Assembly: GCA_964623055.1 (NCBI GenBank)
Contig: CAZURK010000038.1
Location: 1-64,000 of the forward strand
Direction of reading: 5' to 3'
From: JADHUC01 sp964623055
GTDB taxonomy: Bacteria > Planctomycetota > Planctomycetia > Pirellulales > Pirellulaceae
Length of the DNA: 64,000 nt
The position numbers and the translations under genes were made by a program. The notes beneath the pieces were generated by a model. That model ran no database searches, had not been told where the DNA came from, and was given only the letters and a program-made list of their open reading frames with translations. Positions within the stretch are counted from its first letter, which is position 1; every line of letters begins with the position of its first letter. This document shows, one piece after another, positions 1 to 9,210 of the stretch.

Positions 1-10
1 TGTCAGGTTG

Positions 11-86
11 GGTGGCCGGGGCTGGACTGAGCGCCAGCGAGGGAAGCCCCGGGGTTTCGGGCTCGCGCCCTCCAACCCCGGCCACC
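11..86. repeat. Inverted repeat (GC-rich hairpin)
   Basis: The 16-base arm at 11-26 (ggtggccggggctgga) is repeated in inverse orientation at 71-86 with one mismatch, giving a long GC-rich hairpin with a structured loop. It lies downstream of the minus-strand gene at 168-1364 and could stop transcription or be a dispersed palindromic element. It lacks the GTAG foot of the other repeats in this window, so it belongs to another class. Confidence 0.6.
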
Positions 87-167
87 CTGGCCGCAATCTA
101 CTTGACAAATATCGACAGTCGCACCACTACCGGTTGCTGGCGATCGCTGTACTGAGTAGGTAATACG

Positions 168-1364
168 CTACGGCGCCAGTCCGGGCGAAACGCGAGTTGC
201 TCTGCCCTTCTCGTCATACAGGACCAGTTCGGGCGAGCCATCCTCTGCAACTCGCAGCACGGCTCGGTTTCGTCCACGGTCGTCATGGAGGATGATGTTG
301 GCGTTCTCGCTCAAGGTCAGGGCGGGGCGGCCACCCTCGTGGATCGACATGCCGACGCGGTTCCTTCCACCTTCGTCGCGGAGGAGCAATGCAACACGGC
401 CGTCCGGGAACACACTCAGAAGAAACGCATCCGACTGTGTGTCGGACCTGGCCGAGAACCTGACGACGTTGCCGTTGTCGATACCGATCTTGGCGCGAGT
501 CCGTCCGTCGTTGTCTCGCAGCACAAACTCCTTCGCCTCGACACGATCGAAAACACCTACGGGCGGTCCATCTTCCTTTGGATCCGAGGCCACAGATTCC
601 GTCGCCGGCGCATCAACGATCGAGTCCTTTACAGGTTCTTTCAGCCACGGATACTGAAATGCTTGAGGGTCAATCCTGTCCTTGTCCTTGGACAGGAATG
701 CGCCGTGAGGCATTGTCGTCCAGTATTCGTAGAACTTCGCACGCAGATTCGGATCTGTGATCTTGAAATCGCCTTTCTCTTCGTGCTCGGTCAGCCAACG
801 GTGCATCGCGTCGAACGCCTCCAATCCCGCTTGTTGCCAGAGAACGCGACCACCACCGTACCGCGAATAGAGATGGCGTTGGAACTTGAACCCGGACAGC
901 CAGAATGTCGCGAAGGAAGTGACATGTTCGTCGAGCTTCTTCTCCGCCGCTCGCTGCTCTTTCTCAAGCTGACGTCGATCCGCGTCGCCCAGAGTCGCAT
1001 CGTCCAACTGTCTGGTAATGCGATCAACTTTTCGCATTGACACGGCGAAGGCACCAACGGCGTTGTCGGGATCCCCTCGATACCGCTCCTCAAACGTCCT
1101 GCGAAAGTGAGTCACTGCGGACCTGAACTCGTCCTTGGTCGGATCAATCTCCTTTCGATTGGCTTCACGGTACTTCAACATGACCGGCACAGTGAACAAC
1201 CGGTGCAGTTGGTCTCTTGTTCCGGAATCGTCGGCAGCATCAATCTGGTCTCGGTAGACAGGCTGTCCCAACACTTCGCCAATCTCGTCACGTTTTTCGG
1301 GTTCCCCCGCAGCGAAAGTCGGCATTGTGGCGATCAGGAGCGCAGAAATGAAGGCATACTTCAT
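168..1364 (-). CDS. Secreted protein of unknown function with C-terminal D-x-x-G-R repeats
   Basis: A 398-residue protein starting with a clear signal peptide (MKYAFISALLIATMPTFAAG). After it comes a helical, charged region of about 200 residues whose opening (GEVLGQPVYRDQI) resembles the N-terminal segment of SurA-like chaperone/isomerases, but no isomerase domain follows. The last ~120 residues carry four beta-type repeats of about 28 residues, each opening with a D-x-x-G-R-x-R motif (DNDGRTRAK, DEGGRNRVG, DDRGRNRAV, DEKGRATRV). Such repeats suggest a beta-solenoid or propeller-like surface. I do not recognise a named family. Export is well supported; function is unknown. Confidence 0.75.
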   Translation of the reverse strand: MKYAFISALLIATMPTFAAGEPEKRDEIGEVLGQPVYRDQIDAADDSGTRDQLHRLFTVPVMLKYREANRKEIDPTKDEFRSAVTHFRRTFEERYRGDPDNAVGAFAVSMRKVDRITRQLDDATLGDADRRQLEKEQRAAEKKLDEHVTSFATFWLSGFKFQRHLYSRYGGGRVLWQQAGLEAFDAMHRWLTEHEEKGDFKITDPNLRAKFYEYWTTMPHGAFLSKDKDRIDPQAFQYPWLKEPVKDSIVDAPATESVASDPKEDGPPVGVFDRVEAKEFVLRDNDGRTRAKIGIDNGNVVRFSARSDTQSDAFLLSVFPDGRVALLLRDEGGRNRVGMSIHEGGRPALTLSENANIILHDDRGRNRAVLRVAEDGSPELVLYDEKGRATRVSPGLAP

Positions 1365-1540
1365 GACCGAATCCTTCTGTATCAGGCGGGAAGTCGCTGG
1401 ACGTGCGGTGAGGCTTCATCCGGCGAAACGGACTTGGTACGTTGAACTGCCATCCAGTTTATCCATAATGGACGCGTCCGAGAAGTGAGACCGCTTCGTA
1501 CAACGGGTCCCTCTGCCCACTTGAACAAGGAGATTGTGCC

Positions 1541-3256
1541 ATGAAACGAACCCCCTTTCGAAGTCTCCTCAATTTCGTCTTGTTCGCGGGCGCGTGCCTG
1601 ATCTGCGACGGCCGTACGGATGTAGCCGAGGGAGCGGACCAAAACCGTAGGCTGTCGGTGGCGGAATATCGGGACAAGATGGCGGCGGCCTGGGTCGGGC
1701 AAATGGTTGGGGTTGGCTGGGGTGGTCCTACCGAATTCAGATTCAAGGGCGAGATAATCCCCGAGGACAAGATGCCCCAATGGAAGCCTAGGCTGGTCAA
1801 TCAGTTCAACCAGGACGACATTTACGTGGAAATGACCTTTCTGCGGTCGATGGAATTGTACGGGCTGGATTGCCCGATTCGCCAAGCCGGTATCGACTTT
1901 GCCAACAGCGGATACAATCTCTGGCACGCCAACCGCGCCGGGCGAGACAATTTGCGTAGTGGTATCGCGCCGCCCGATTCAGGGCATCCGCAGTTCAATA
2001 AACACGCGGACGACATCGACTATCAGATCGAGGCCGATTTTTCGGGCATCATCGCGCCGGGCATGCCCAATCTGGCAATCGAACTGGGCGAGACGTTCGG
2101 CCGGCTGATGAACTACGGCGACGGCCTGTACGGCGGTGTGTTCGTCGGCGGCATGTACGCCGAGGCGTATTTCGAGGACGATCCGGTCAAGATCGTCGAG
2201 GCCGGACTGAAGTGCATCCCGGCCGAGAGCCAATACGCCGAGACGATTCGCGACGTGCTGGCTTGGTACAAGGCGGAACCGGACGATTGGCAAGCGACCT
2301 GGAAGAAGATCAACGACAAGTATCACCTGAACCACGACTACCGATGTTTCTCGTGTGGCGGTCCGGAGTCGGCGTTCAATATCGACGCCAAGATCAATGG
2401 TGCCTACATCGTGATGGGACTGCTGTACGGCAAGGGAGACTTGGACGAGACGATCATCGTCTCGACGCGTTGTGGGCAGGATTCCGACTGCAACCCGTCC
2501 AATTCCGGGGGTGTCCTGTTCGCAACTGTGGGATTGTCGAAATTGCCCGAACGTTTCACCTCCGAACTGAACCGAGAAGCCGTCTTCTCTCATACCGCGT
2601 ACAGCTTCAGCAAGTTGGTCGACGTGTGCGAGCAACTCACGCGCAAGGCGGTTGTCGACTGCGGCGGTCGCATCGAGAAGGAAGCCGATGGAAGCGAAGT
2701 ACTCGTCATTCCGATCCAGGAGCCGAAACCGAAGAAGCTCGAACAGTGCTGGGAGCCTGGCCCGATTGCAGAAAGCCGCTTCACCGAGGAGGAGATGGAG
2801 AAGATCGAGGCGTACTCTGTGGCGAAGCAACTGCAGAAAGACTGCGAAAAGGTCTTCCCGGGGTGGACGATATCTCGGTGCGGACCGGATATGGACCCGG
2901 GCTTGCGATCTGAATACCGCGGCAAGAAGAACGTCTTCATGACGCATCCGTTGAATCGAACGGTGGGCTGTTCTTTGAAGAAGACGGTTGAAATTCCGGA
3001 AGGCAAGAAGACAGTGCTCCGGATCGTCGCGGCTCATGACACGCGGGGCGACTGGACGCTTGTGGTCAAGGCCAATGGAAGGCAGATCACCGAGAACAAG
3101 ATTGGTCCAGAGACGGCCGACGAAGGCTGGATCGTGCTCGAAATCGACTTATCCCGGTTGGCGGGCGAGTCGGTGGAGTTGGAGTTGGTGAACCAAGCCG
3201 ATGATTGGCGGTTCGAGGCAGCGTACTGGTCGGAGATTGCCGTGGAGAGCCGGTAG
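1541..3256 (+). CDS. Secreted ADP-ribosylglycohydrolase-family protein
   Basis: 571 residues. A signal peptide of about 30 residues (MKRTPFRSLLNFVLFAGACL...) is followed by an all-helical ADP-ribosylglycohydrolase fold. The family opens with an AAAWVGQMVGVGWGGPTE segment and a QDD metal-binding motif near residue 92, and closes with the second metal site GQDSDCNPSNSGG near residue 310. Members remove ADP-ribose from proteins or dinitrogenase reductase, and many paralogues have unknown substrates. A C-terminal beta-sandwich-like region of ~150 residues (FMTHPLNRTVGCSLKK onward) may bind carbohydrate. The stop codon directly abuts the start of the Ap4A phosphorylase gene. The leader peptide puts it outside the cytoplasm, which is unusual for an enzyme acting on intracellular ADP-ribosylation. 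Confidence 0.85.
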   Translation: MKRTPFRSLLNFVLFAGACLICDGRTDVAEGADQNRRLSVAEYRDKMAAAWVGQMVGVGWGGPTEFRFKGEIIPEDKMPQWKPRLVNQFNQDDIYVEMTFLRSMELYGLDCPIRQAGIDFANSGYNLWHANRAGRDNLRSGIAPPDSGHPQFNKHADDIDYQIEADFSGIIAPGMPNLAIELGETFGRLMNYGDGLYGGVFVGGMYAEAYFEDDPVKIVEAGLKCIPAESQYAETIRDVLAWYKAEPDDWQATWKKINDKYHLNHDYRCFSCGGPESAFNIDAKINGAYIVMGLLYGKGDLDETIIVSTRCGQDSDCNPSNSGGVLFATVGLSKLPERFTSELNREAVFSHTAYSFSKLVDVCEQLTRKAVVDCGGRIEKEADGSEVLVIPIQEPKPKKLEQCWEPGPIAESRFTEEEMEKIEAYSVAKQLQKDCEKVFPGWTISRCGPDMDPGLRSEYRGKKNVFMTHPLNRTVGCSLKKTVEIPEGKKTVLRIVAAHDTRGDWTLVVKANGRQITENKIGPETADEGWIVLEIDLSRLAGESVELELVNQADDWRFEAAYWSEIAVESR

Positions 3257-4144
3257 ATGTTTCAAACCGGCACGCTGTGGGACACTCTGACGCGGGCAAC
3301 GGTGGACGCGCTCGATTCCGGTGCGCTTCGCTCGATTCCGACGGAGTATGAATTCGTCGAAGACGCCGGCGTCCGATTCCTGGTGCGCGTGGTGACCAAC
3401 TTGGCGCGAAAGCGCTACGCGAAGGTCGAATCCGGCGGCGGTGGCGGCAAGCGGTCAAACCCGTTTCTGCCATACGATCCGGAGATGTACGTGGCTGACG
3501 CCTCGGAGACGCATGTCTGCCTTCTGAACAAGTTCAACGTAGTCGACCATCATCTGCTGATCGTCACGCGGGAATTCGAACACCAGCAATCGCCATTGAA
3601 TCGCGCCGATTTCGAGGCATTGTGGAGATGCATGGCGGAATACGATTCGCTGGGGTTCTACAACGGCGGGACGATTTCGGGGGCGAGCCAGCCGCACAAG
3701 CATCTGCAGTTGGTGCCGCTTCCGATGGCACCCGAGGGCCCACCGATTCCCATCGAACCGCTGCTTGAGAGAGCGAGTTCTCAAGAGGACATTGGCCAGG
3801 CTGACGGTCTGCCGTTCCCGCATGTCTTAGCTCGACTCGGCCCTGAGCTGTCTGTTTCGCCGTCAAGTGCGGCGGAAGCGACGCTTCCGTTGTACCGCAG
3901 GATGATGAGAACTCTGGGGTTGCATCCGGACGCGGCGCAGAGTGATCGGATCGAGCGCAACTACAATCTGCTGGTCACGCGGCAATGGATGCTGCTGGTC
4001 CCTCGCAGCCGCGAGCGTTTCGAGTCGATTTCATTGAACGCGCTCGCATTCGCCGGTGCGCTGCTGGTTCGAGAGGAATCCGAAATGGACGCATTGAAGA
4101 ATCACGGCCCGATGAAGGCACTGAAGTATGTGACGGAATCGTGA
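3257..4144 (+). CDS. ATP adenylyltransferase / Ap4A phosphorylase II-like protein
   Basis: 295 residues of the HIT-superfamily GalT-like branch to which yeast Apa1/Apa2 belong. The active-site stretch GGTISGASQPHKHLQLVP holds the H-x-H-x-Q catalytic motif, in which the middle histidine forms the nucleotidyl intermediate. Upstream, NKFNVVDHHLLIVTREFEHQ is the typical substrate-pocket strand, and a C-terminal DUF4922/4921-like part (NYNLLVTRQWMLLVPRS) completes the fold. The expected reaction is Ap4A + phosphate giving ADP + ATP. The ATG follows the TAG of the preceding gene without a gap, so translation is almost surely coupled. The protein has no signal peptide, unlike its partner. Confidence 0.88.
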   Translation: MFQTGTLWDTLTRATVDALDSGALRSIPTEYEFVEDAGVRFLVRVVTNLARKRYAKVESGGGGGKRSNPFLPYDPEMYVADASETHVCLLNKFNVVDHHLLIVTREFEHQQSPLNRADFEALWRCMAEYDSLGFYNGGTISGASQPHKHLQLVPLPMAPEGPPIPIEPLLERASSQEDIGQADGLPFPHVLARLGPELSVSPSSAAEATLPLYRRMMRTLGLHPDAAQSDRIERNYNLLVTRQWMLLVPRSRERFESISLNALAFAGALLVREESEMDALKNHGPMKALKYVTES

Positions 4145-4184
4145 ACTGCCTGGTTCTGTGGCGATCCCACGCTTCGCTCGCCCC

Positions 4185-6293
4185 TCAGCGACCGTCGCCC
4201 TTCTTCAACACTTGAAACAGACTGTTGCGTTTGTCTGTCCAGAATACGCTTCGCCTTTCGGGAGAGAGCTTCGCTTTCTGGATTGTGTCTAGCTGGAGCG
4301 AGGCAGGTTTGCGTGAGAGTAGCTCCCACACGGCACGGCTCGTGCCCTGCTCAACCTCTTTCGGCGATGACACACAGGCCACCCTTAAGTCGAAGCTCTC
4401 GGCATGACCGGCGACCACACGGCGCAGGTCCAAGTGAACGTTCGATGCGTGGACGGCCAGGACGCCATCCGGCTTGAGGTGCTGCAGGTACAACTCGAAC
4501 GCTTCATGTGTGAGCAAGTGTACCGGCACCGCGTCGCTGGAGAAGGCGTCCAGAACGAGGACGTCGAACTCCTGAGGCCCTTCGTTCTCAAGCTCGTTTC
4601 CGAGGCTCATTCGCGCGTCACCCTCGACGAACTCACAGTCCGCCTTGCATGCTTCCACATATGCGAAGAACCGTCTTGCCAAGTGGATCATGTCCCGGTT
4701 GATCTCATAGAATCTGTAGGCGTCCCCTTCGTTGCCGTAGGTCGCCAGTGTCCCAATCCCAAGGCCGACGATGCCTACCCGTTTGGCCTCGCCGCGCCGA
4801 TGATTTCGGAGGATCAGTCCGACGCCGGATTTCTCGCCGTAGTACGTCGTCGGCCACAGACGTCTCTTCTCCGAAGCGAACTGTTTGCCGTGCATCGTGC
4901 GGCCATGAATCAACTTCAGGATCAGTTCGTTTTTCGCCCAGTCTACGGGTTCCGCTTTCACGCGAGTGACACCGTAGAAACTGCGATGGATTTCCTGAAC
5001 GTCTGAGAACGATCGCACGAATAGATCCACCTGGAAGCAGACCAGGGTCAGGAGGCCGAGAAGCAAGCAGGCCCATGCCCATCGGGGCCTGCCGCGGCAT
5101 AGCGTCCACGAGTTGTCGCGATAGAAAACAATGAGGATCAAGACGGTGCAGCCGACCAGTCCCAGCGGCAGTTCGACGTAGGTTGGGAATACCAGCGGGG
5201 CGACGACGCCAACAAAAAATCCGCCGGCCGCGCCGCCTGCGGCTAGAGTCAGGTAGAACGACGTCAAGTAGGTCGGGTGGGGCTTCAGGCGTACCAACTC
5301 GCCGTGGCACAGCATGGCGCAGCAGAACAGCAACGTGCAGTATGCAGCGATTTGAGCGCGAACGGGCACGGCGTTTACGACGGCTTGCCCTTTGTACATG
5401 ACGGGGACGATGGCGATCACGGCCACGGCCCATCCAATCGACCACCACGACCGCGGGCACCATCGTTCGCTATGGAAACACAGAATGAATGACAACAGGT
5501 ACAGCGTCAGCGGCAAGACCCAGAGGAAGGGAATGACAGCCACGTCGGTGCAAATCTGATTGGTCGTAGCCAACAGCATCACCGACGGCACCATGGCCAG
5601 CAGGAACCATAAGACGCCGTCGTTCCAAGTCGGCCGCGTTTTGCCCGTGTCATCTCGTGTTTGTTCTCTGACTAGCTCCTTGACCGAACCCAGTCTCAAG
5701 ATTCGCCAAGCACACAGCCCACAGCCAATCGCGAACGCGCCAAACGCCCACGACCAGACAACCGTCTGCTGGTCCGCTGCGAAGTTGGGGTCAAACAAGA
5801 ACGGATAAGAGACGAGCGCGATTAAGGACCCACTGTTCGACAAGGCGTACAGCGGGTAAGGCGAGCGATCCGGAAGGACTCGGTGGAACCAAGCCTGAAG
5901 AAGTGGCCCGGTCGATGATAGAACGAAATAGGGCAGACCGACGCAGGCCGTCAACAAAACGATGATTCGCCATGTGGGATCACCCGAGCCGCTCGGCTTC
6001 CAAGCGTCGTCGGGCGTAATCGGGAGCAATACGAGAGCCGACACCAGGAGGACCAAGTGCAGAATACTCTGCGGCATCTTTGGAATGAGACGCGTCGTCA
6101 AATGCGCGTACGCGTAGCCGCCGAACAGCAGCAGTTGGAAAAACAGCATACAAACGGTCCAAACCGTCGGGCTGCCGCCAAACCAGGGCAGAATGTACTT
6201 GCCAATCAGCGGCTGGACCTGAAACAGCAGGAACGCGCTCAGGAAAACCGTGATGGCGAATACGTAATACTGTCCGTTGGCTCGAAATCGCAT
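4185..6293 (-). CDS. Fused multi-pass membrane / spermidine-synthase-like methyltransferase-fold protein
   Basis: 702 residues. The N-terminal ~430 residues contain about 11-12 hydrophobic helices (starting YYVFAITVFLSAFLLFQVQP), followed by a Rossmann domain of the polyamine-synthase type. The nucleotide-binding strand-turn reads RVGIVGLGIGTLATYG. An acidic residue ends the next strand (YEINRDM), and VLVLDAFSSDAVPVHLLT is the catalytic-loop region of spermidine-synthase-like proteins. Fusions of this kind are common in planctomycetes and proteobacteria. Their substrate is unproven and they may aminopropylate or methylate something at the membrane. It lies 65 bases downstream of fxsA on the same strand and converges on the phosphorylase gene with a 40-base gap. 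Confidence 0.85.
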   Translation of the reverse strand: MRFRANGQYYVFAITVFLSAFLLFQVQPLIGKYILPWFGGSPTVWTVCMLFFQLLLFGGYAYAHLTTRLIPKMPQSILHLVLLVSALVLLPITPDDAWKPSGSGDPTWRIIVLLTACVGLPYFVLSSTGPLLQAWFHRVLPDRSPYPLYALSNSGSLIALVSYPFLFDPNFAADQQTVVWSWAFGAFAIGCGLCAWRILRLGSVKELVREQTRDDTGKTRPTWNDGVLWFLLAMVPSVMLLATTNQICTDVAVIPFLWVLPLTLYLLSFILCFHSERWCPRSWWSIGWAVAVIAIVPVMYKGQAVVNAVPVRAQIAAYCTLLFCCAMLCHGELVRLKPHPTYLTSFYLTLAAGGAAGGFFVGVVAPLVFPTYVELPLGLVGCTVLILIVFYRDNSWTLCRGRPRWAWACLLLGLLTLVCFQVDLFVRSFSDVQEIHRSFYGVTRVKAEPVDWAKNELILKLIHGRTMHGKQFASEKRRLWPTTYYGEKSGVGLILRNHRRGEAKRVGIVGLGIGTLATYGNEGDAYRFYEINRDMIHLARRFFAYVEACKADCEFVEGDARMSLGNELENEGPQEFDVLVLDAFSSDAVPVHLLTHEAFELYLQHLKPDGVLAVHASNVHLDLRRVVAGHAESFDLRVACVSSPKEVEQGTSRAVWELLSRKPASLQLDTIQKAKLSPERRSVFWTDKRNSLFQVLKKGDGR

Positions 6294-6358
6294 GCTGAAT
6301 AAGGTCTACCGACGATCCGTGGCATCAGGAGTGAACGGGCAAAACGTCAGTCCGATCC

Positions 6359-6832
6359 CTAACGCGAATTGGATTCGTCGTCCTCTGTCGAACTGTCAAT
6401 CACGTAGGAATCGATTACCTGCGAACGCGAGTCGGGAGATTGCCGGTCGCCGCGATTCATCGTTTGAATGCTGAACCGCGTCTTGAACCAGTGGACCAGT
6501 CGCTTTCGATAGAAAGCCCGACACGGCGGTATCAGTAGAGACAGGCCGAAGATGTCCGTCAACACGCCCGGCGTCAATAGCAGCGCACCGGCCACGAAAA
6601 TCATCACGGCATCCAACATGGATTGCGCCGGTAAGCGGCCGGTCCCCAGCTCCGATTGAATCTGCCTGTACGTGCGCCAGCCTTGCGATCTGGCCAGCAC
6701 GGAACCCACCACGCCCGTGATGACGACCAGGGCCAAGGTGAACCGCCAATCGGTCAGATCGGCGATGTACAGCAGCAACGCCAATTCGACGAATGGCACG
6801 GTTATGAAGAGGATAAGGAGTTTGAACAGCAC
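6359..6832 (-). CDS. fxsA: FxsA-family membrane protein
   Basis: About 157 residues if translation begins at the GTG at 6832 (V-LFKLLILFITVPFVELAL). FxsA proteins are small inner-membrane proteins; E. coli FxsA alleviates F-exclusion of phage T7. The family hallmarks are visible: the first helix LFKLLILFITVPFVELALL, then ITGVVGSVLARSQGW, and DAVMIFVAGALLLTPGVLTD followed by LLIPPCRAF. A longer frame opens with an ATG at 6937, but that part lies inside the palindromic repeat at 6891-6988 and adds residues absent from the family, so the GTG start is preferred. A weak AAGAAGA element precedes it. The same-strand gene at 4185 follows closely. Confidence 0.82.
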   Translation of the reverse strand: MLFKLLILFITVPFVELALLLYIADLTDWRFTLALVVITGVVGSVLARSQGWRTYRQIQSELGTGRLPAQSMLDAVMIFVAGALLLTPGVLTDIFGLSLLIPPCRAFYRKRLVHWFKTRFSIQTMNRGDRQSPDSRSQVIDSYVIDSSTEDDESNSR

Positions 6833-6890
6833 AGAGTTCTTCTTTGCTCGGAAGGTGGATTCGTCTAACAGCCCGTTCAAAAACCAACTC

Positions 6891-6988
6891 GTAGGCCGGA
6901 ACGAGCGAAGCGCTGTTCCGGCAAAGCTCAATTTCACTGGGAATCAGTGCCGGAACTGCGTCGCTTACGCTCCTTGTTGCCGGCCTAC
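6891..6988. repeat. REP/BIME-like GTAG...CTAC palindromic element, copy 1
   Basis: Starts GTAGGCCGGAAC at 6891 and ends in the inverse, GCCGGCCTAC, at 6988. Each half is itself a hairpin (gccggaac...gttccggc on the left, gccggaac...gttgccggc on the right). It lies between pyrC and fxsA. It belongs to the same sequence family as the elements at 30301-30378 and 32018-32158. Confidence 0.85.
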
Positions 6989-7012
6989 AACTTCTCAAAT
7001 ATGCCGCTAAGA

Positions 7013-8347
7013 TCAAGGGTCGCCTGTACTCCAGTATCCTCCGCGGGCGTGGTCGAATACGGCTTCGCTGCCTAGTTGCGACGAGTCGAAGACGCCGTCT
7101 CGGAACACTTCGTGCCCCATGACCCACGTGCGTACGGCCCAGCCCTGCAGTTCGGTTCCGTGCCAAGGGCTCCAACGGCACTTGGCCTGTTGGTTTTCGT
7201 CCAAGACAGTCGCTCGCTTGTTCATGTCGACCAGGACCAGGTCGGCGTCGTAGCCAACCTCGATCCGCCCTTTGTCCAGAATGTCCCAGACGCGAGCCGG
7301 TGCGTCGCACATCCAGTGCACGACCTGCTGGATCGTGCAGCGCCCACGATTCACCTGGTCCAACATCAACGCCAGCGAGTTCTCGACCGCAGGCAGGCCG
7401 GACGGAGAATCCGGGTACGCTTGGTTCTTCTCCTCCAACGTATGCGGCGCGTGGTCCGTGGCAATCACCTGAATGTGATCGTCCAACAACGCTTGCCAGA
7501 GTTGTTCGTTATCCGCCTTGGTCTTGACTGAGGGATTCATCTGTATTCGGGTGCCAAGCCGCTGGTAGTCGTCGATATTGAAGAACAGATGGTGCGGGCA
7601 TACCTCGCCGGTGATCGAATCGTGCTGTACGGCCAGCAGTTCAGCCTCAACACCGGTGGAGATATGGAAGACATGGAAACGGTGATTGTGTCGCACTGCC
7701 AAGTCGATTGCACGTCGCGTGGCGATGATGGCAGCTTGATGATCGCGGATGCGAGAATGGTCTGCCACGTCTCGCGTGTCGGCAAACCGCTTCTGATTCG
7801 CAAGAATCGTTGCCTCGTCTTCGCAATGTGCACAGATCGGCAGCGTTGTTTCGGCAAAGATCCGCTCCAGGTCATCCTGCCGCTCGACCAGCAAATCGCC
7901 CGTGCTGGAGCCAATGAAGATTTTGATGCCCGGAGTGCGGCGGGCATTCTTCAATTCATCCAGATTCTTGGGCGTTGCCCCGATGTAGAAGCCGTAATTC
8001 ACCAGGCTCTTCTTGGACGCAAGGGCGAGCTTCTCTTCCAACAGCCGCTGCGTGGTGGTGCTTGGCTTGGTGTTCGGCATCTCCAGGAACGTAGTCACGC
8101 CGCCCTTGGCGCACGCTCGGGTGGCGTGCGCCAAATCCTCCTTGTGTGTGAGCCCCGGTTCGCGGAAATGGACCTGGTCGTCGATCACGCCCGGCAGCAG
8201 ATGCAGACCCGCTGCATCGACCACCACATCGGCCTGAGCTTGAATCGCCGGCCCCAGATCAGCGATTTTGGTGTCCTGCAGCAGAACGGAGGTCTGTAGG
8301 CACTCCGACGGCAAAACAACCGTGGCGTTTCGGATTAGCGTTTTCAT
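7013..8347 (-). CDS. pyrC: Dihydroorotase
   Basis: 444 residues, a class I-type amidohydrolase that cyclises carbamoyl-aspartate to dihydroorotate in pyrimidine synthesis. The first metal-binding motif is in GVIDDQVHFREPG. This is followed by FLEMPNTKPST (substrate-binding Asn), a GIKIFIGSS strand, the metal histidines in ICAHCEDE and FHVFHIST, and the catalytic aspartate in VIATDHAPHT. The start ATG at 8347 gives the expected first strand (KTLIRNATVVLPSE). Its upstream neighbour is divergent (Uma2-like gene, 146-base gap). A palindromic element lies just downstream. No other pyr genes are nearby. Confidence 0.95.
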   Translation of the reverse strand: MKTLIRNATVVLPSECLQTSVLLQDTKIADLGPAIQAQADVVVDAAGLHLLPGVIDDQVHFREPGLTHKEDLAHATRACAKGGVTTFLEMPNTKPSTTTQRLLEEKLALASKKSLVNYGFYIGATPKNLDELKNARRTPGIKIFIGSSTGDLLVERQDDLERIFAETTLPICAHCEDEATILANQKRFADTRDVADHSRIRDHQAAIIATRRAIDLAVRHNHRFHVFHISTGVEAELLAVQHDSITGEVCPHHLFFNIDDYQRLGTRIQMNPSVKTKADNEQLWQALLDDHIQVIATDHAPHTLEEKNQAYPDSPSGLPAVENSLALMLDQVNRGRCTIQQVVHWMCDAPARVWDILDKGRIEVGYDADLVLVDMNKRATVLDENQQAKCRWSPWHGTELQGWAVRTWVMGHEVFRDGVFDSSQLGSEAVFDHARGGYWSTGDP

Positions 8348-8493
8348 GGTTGGACTGCGAGAGTTTGCCTTTTCCTGCCCGTTTTCGTATTCTGATTAGA
8401 TGAATAGCGAATGGTTCTGCACGCAGCGAGAATCTAACATTTCGGGGGCTCGCATGGGAGCAGGGGGGCCTCTGGCGAAAGGTGAACGTGGTC

Positions 8494-9171
8494 ATGAGTT
8501 CAGCCAGGATGTCGATGGCGAGTGAACTGCAGACGGGCGATCGCATGACGCGCGAAGAGTTCCATCGCATCTATGAGCGAGCGCCGGAGGATTTCCGAGC
8601 CGAGTTGATTGGGGGGATCGTCTACGTGAGTTCACCACTCAAACTGGCACACGGCGAGAGCCACTTGTTGTTGGGGAGTGTTTTCGCCGCCTACCGAGGA
8701 AGCACTCCCGGCGTCCAGTGTGGGGACAATACGACCATCCTCCTGGGCGACGAAGGTGAGCCTCAACCAGACTTATTTCTCCGCGTTCTCCCCGAATTCG
8801 GTGGCCAATCCGATACCACGGAGGATGATTACGTACAGGGAGCTCCCGAGTTGATCGCGGAGATCGCCGTCAGCAGCCGATCGATCGACCTGCATGCCAA
8901 ACGAGACGATTACGCGCGGTACGGCGTTTGCGAGTACCTCGCTCTCTGCCCCCGCGAGGAAAAGCTGCGATGGTTCGACTTGCGAAACGACCGCGAACTG
9001 GATCCCGACGACGATGGAGTCTGCCGCATTGGTGTGTTTCCCGGTTTGTGGATTGATGGCGCGGCCGTTCTGACTCGAGATCATTCCCGGTTGATGGCGG
9101 TCCTGCAAAACGGACTGGATACGCCCGAACATGCCGAGTTCGTGAGTCGCCTGGTCGCAAATCGGCAATAG
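8494..9171 (+). CDS. Uma2-family (DUF820) PD-(D/E)XK nuclease-like protein
   Basis: 225 residues. Uma2 proteins have a restriction-endonuclease-like fold, are greatly expanded in cyanobacteria and planctomycetes, and have no settled role. Visible motifs in order: MTREEFHRI, RAELIGGIVYVSSP, the aspartate in GEPQPDLFLRV, then the ELIAEIAVSS strand and KRDDYARYGVCEYL that complete the putative active site. Two starts are possible: a GTG at 8482 and the ATG at 8494. The ATG is preferred because the AAAGGTG ribosome-binding stretch ends nine bases before it. It appears to be a single gene, divergent from pyrC. Confidence 0.85.
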   Translation: MSSARMSMASELQTGDRMTREEFHRIYERAPEDFRAELIGGIVYVSSPLKLAHGESHLLLGSVFAAYRGSTPGVQCGDNTTILLGDEGEPQPDLFLRVLPEFGGQSDTTEDDYVQGAPELIAEIAVSSRSIDLHAKRDDYARYGVCEYLALCPREEKLRWFDLRNDRELDPDDDGVCRIGVFPGLWIDGAAVLTRDHSRLMAVLQNGLDTPEHAEFVSRLVANRQ

Positions 9172-9210
9172 CGGACGGCGCCAAATCAATGACACACGCG
9201 GAGTCGATTC

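Noticed and set aside
285..1040. 251-residue plus-strand open frame opposite the secreted unknown
   Set aside because: Antisense frame in GC-rich coding DNA. The minus-strand frame has a signal peptide and repeated motifs, while the plus frame has no recognisable features.
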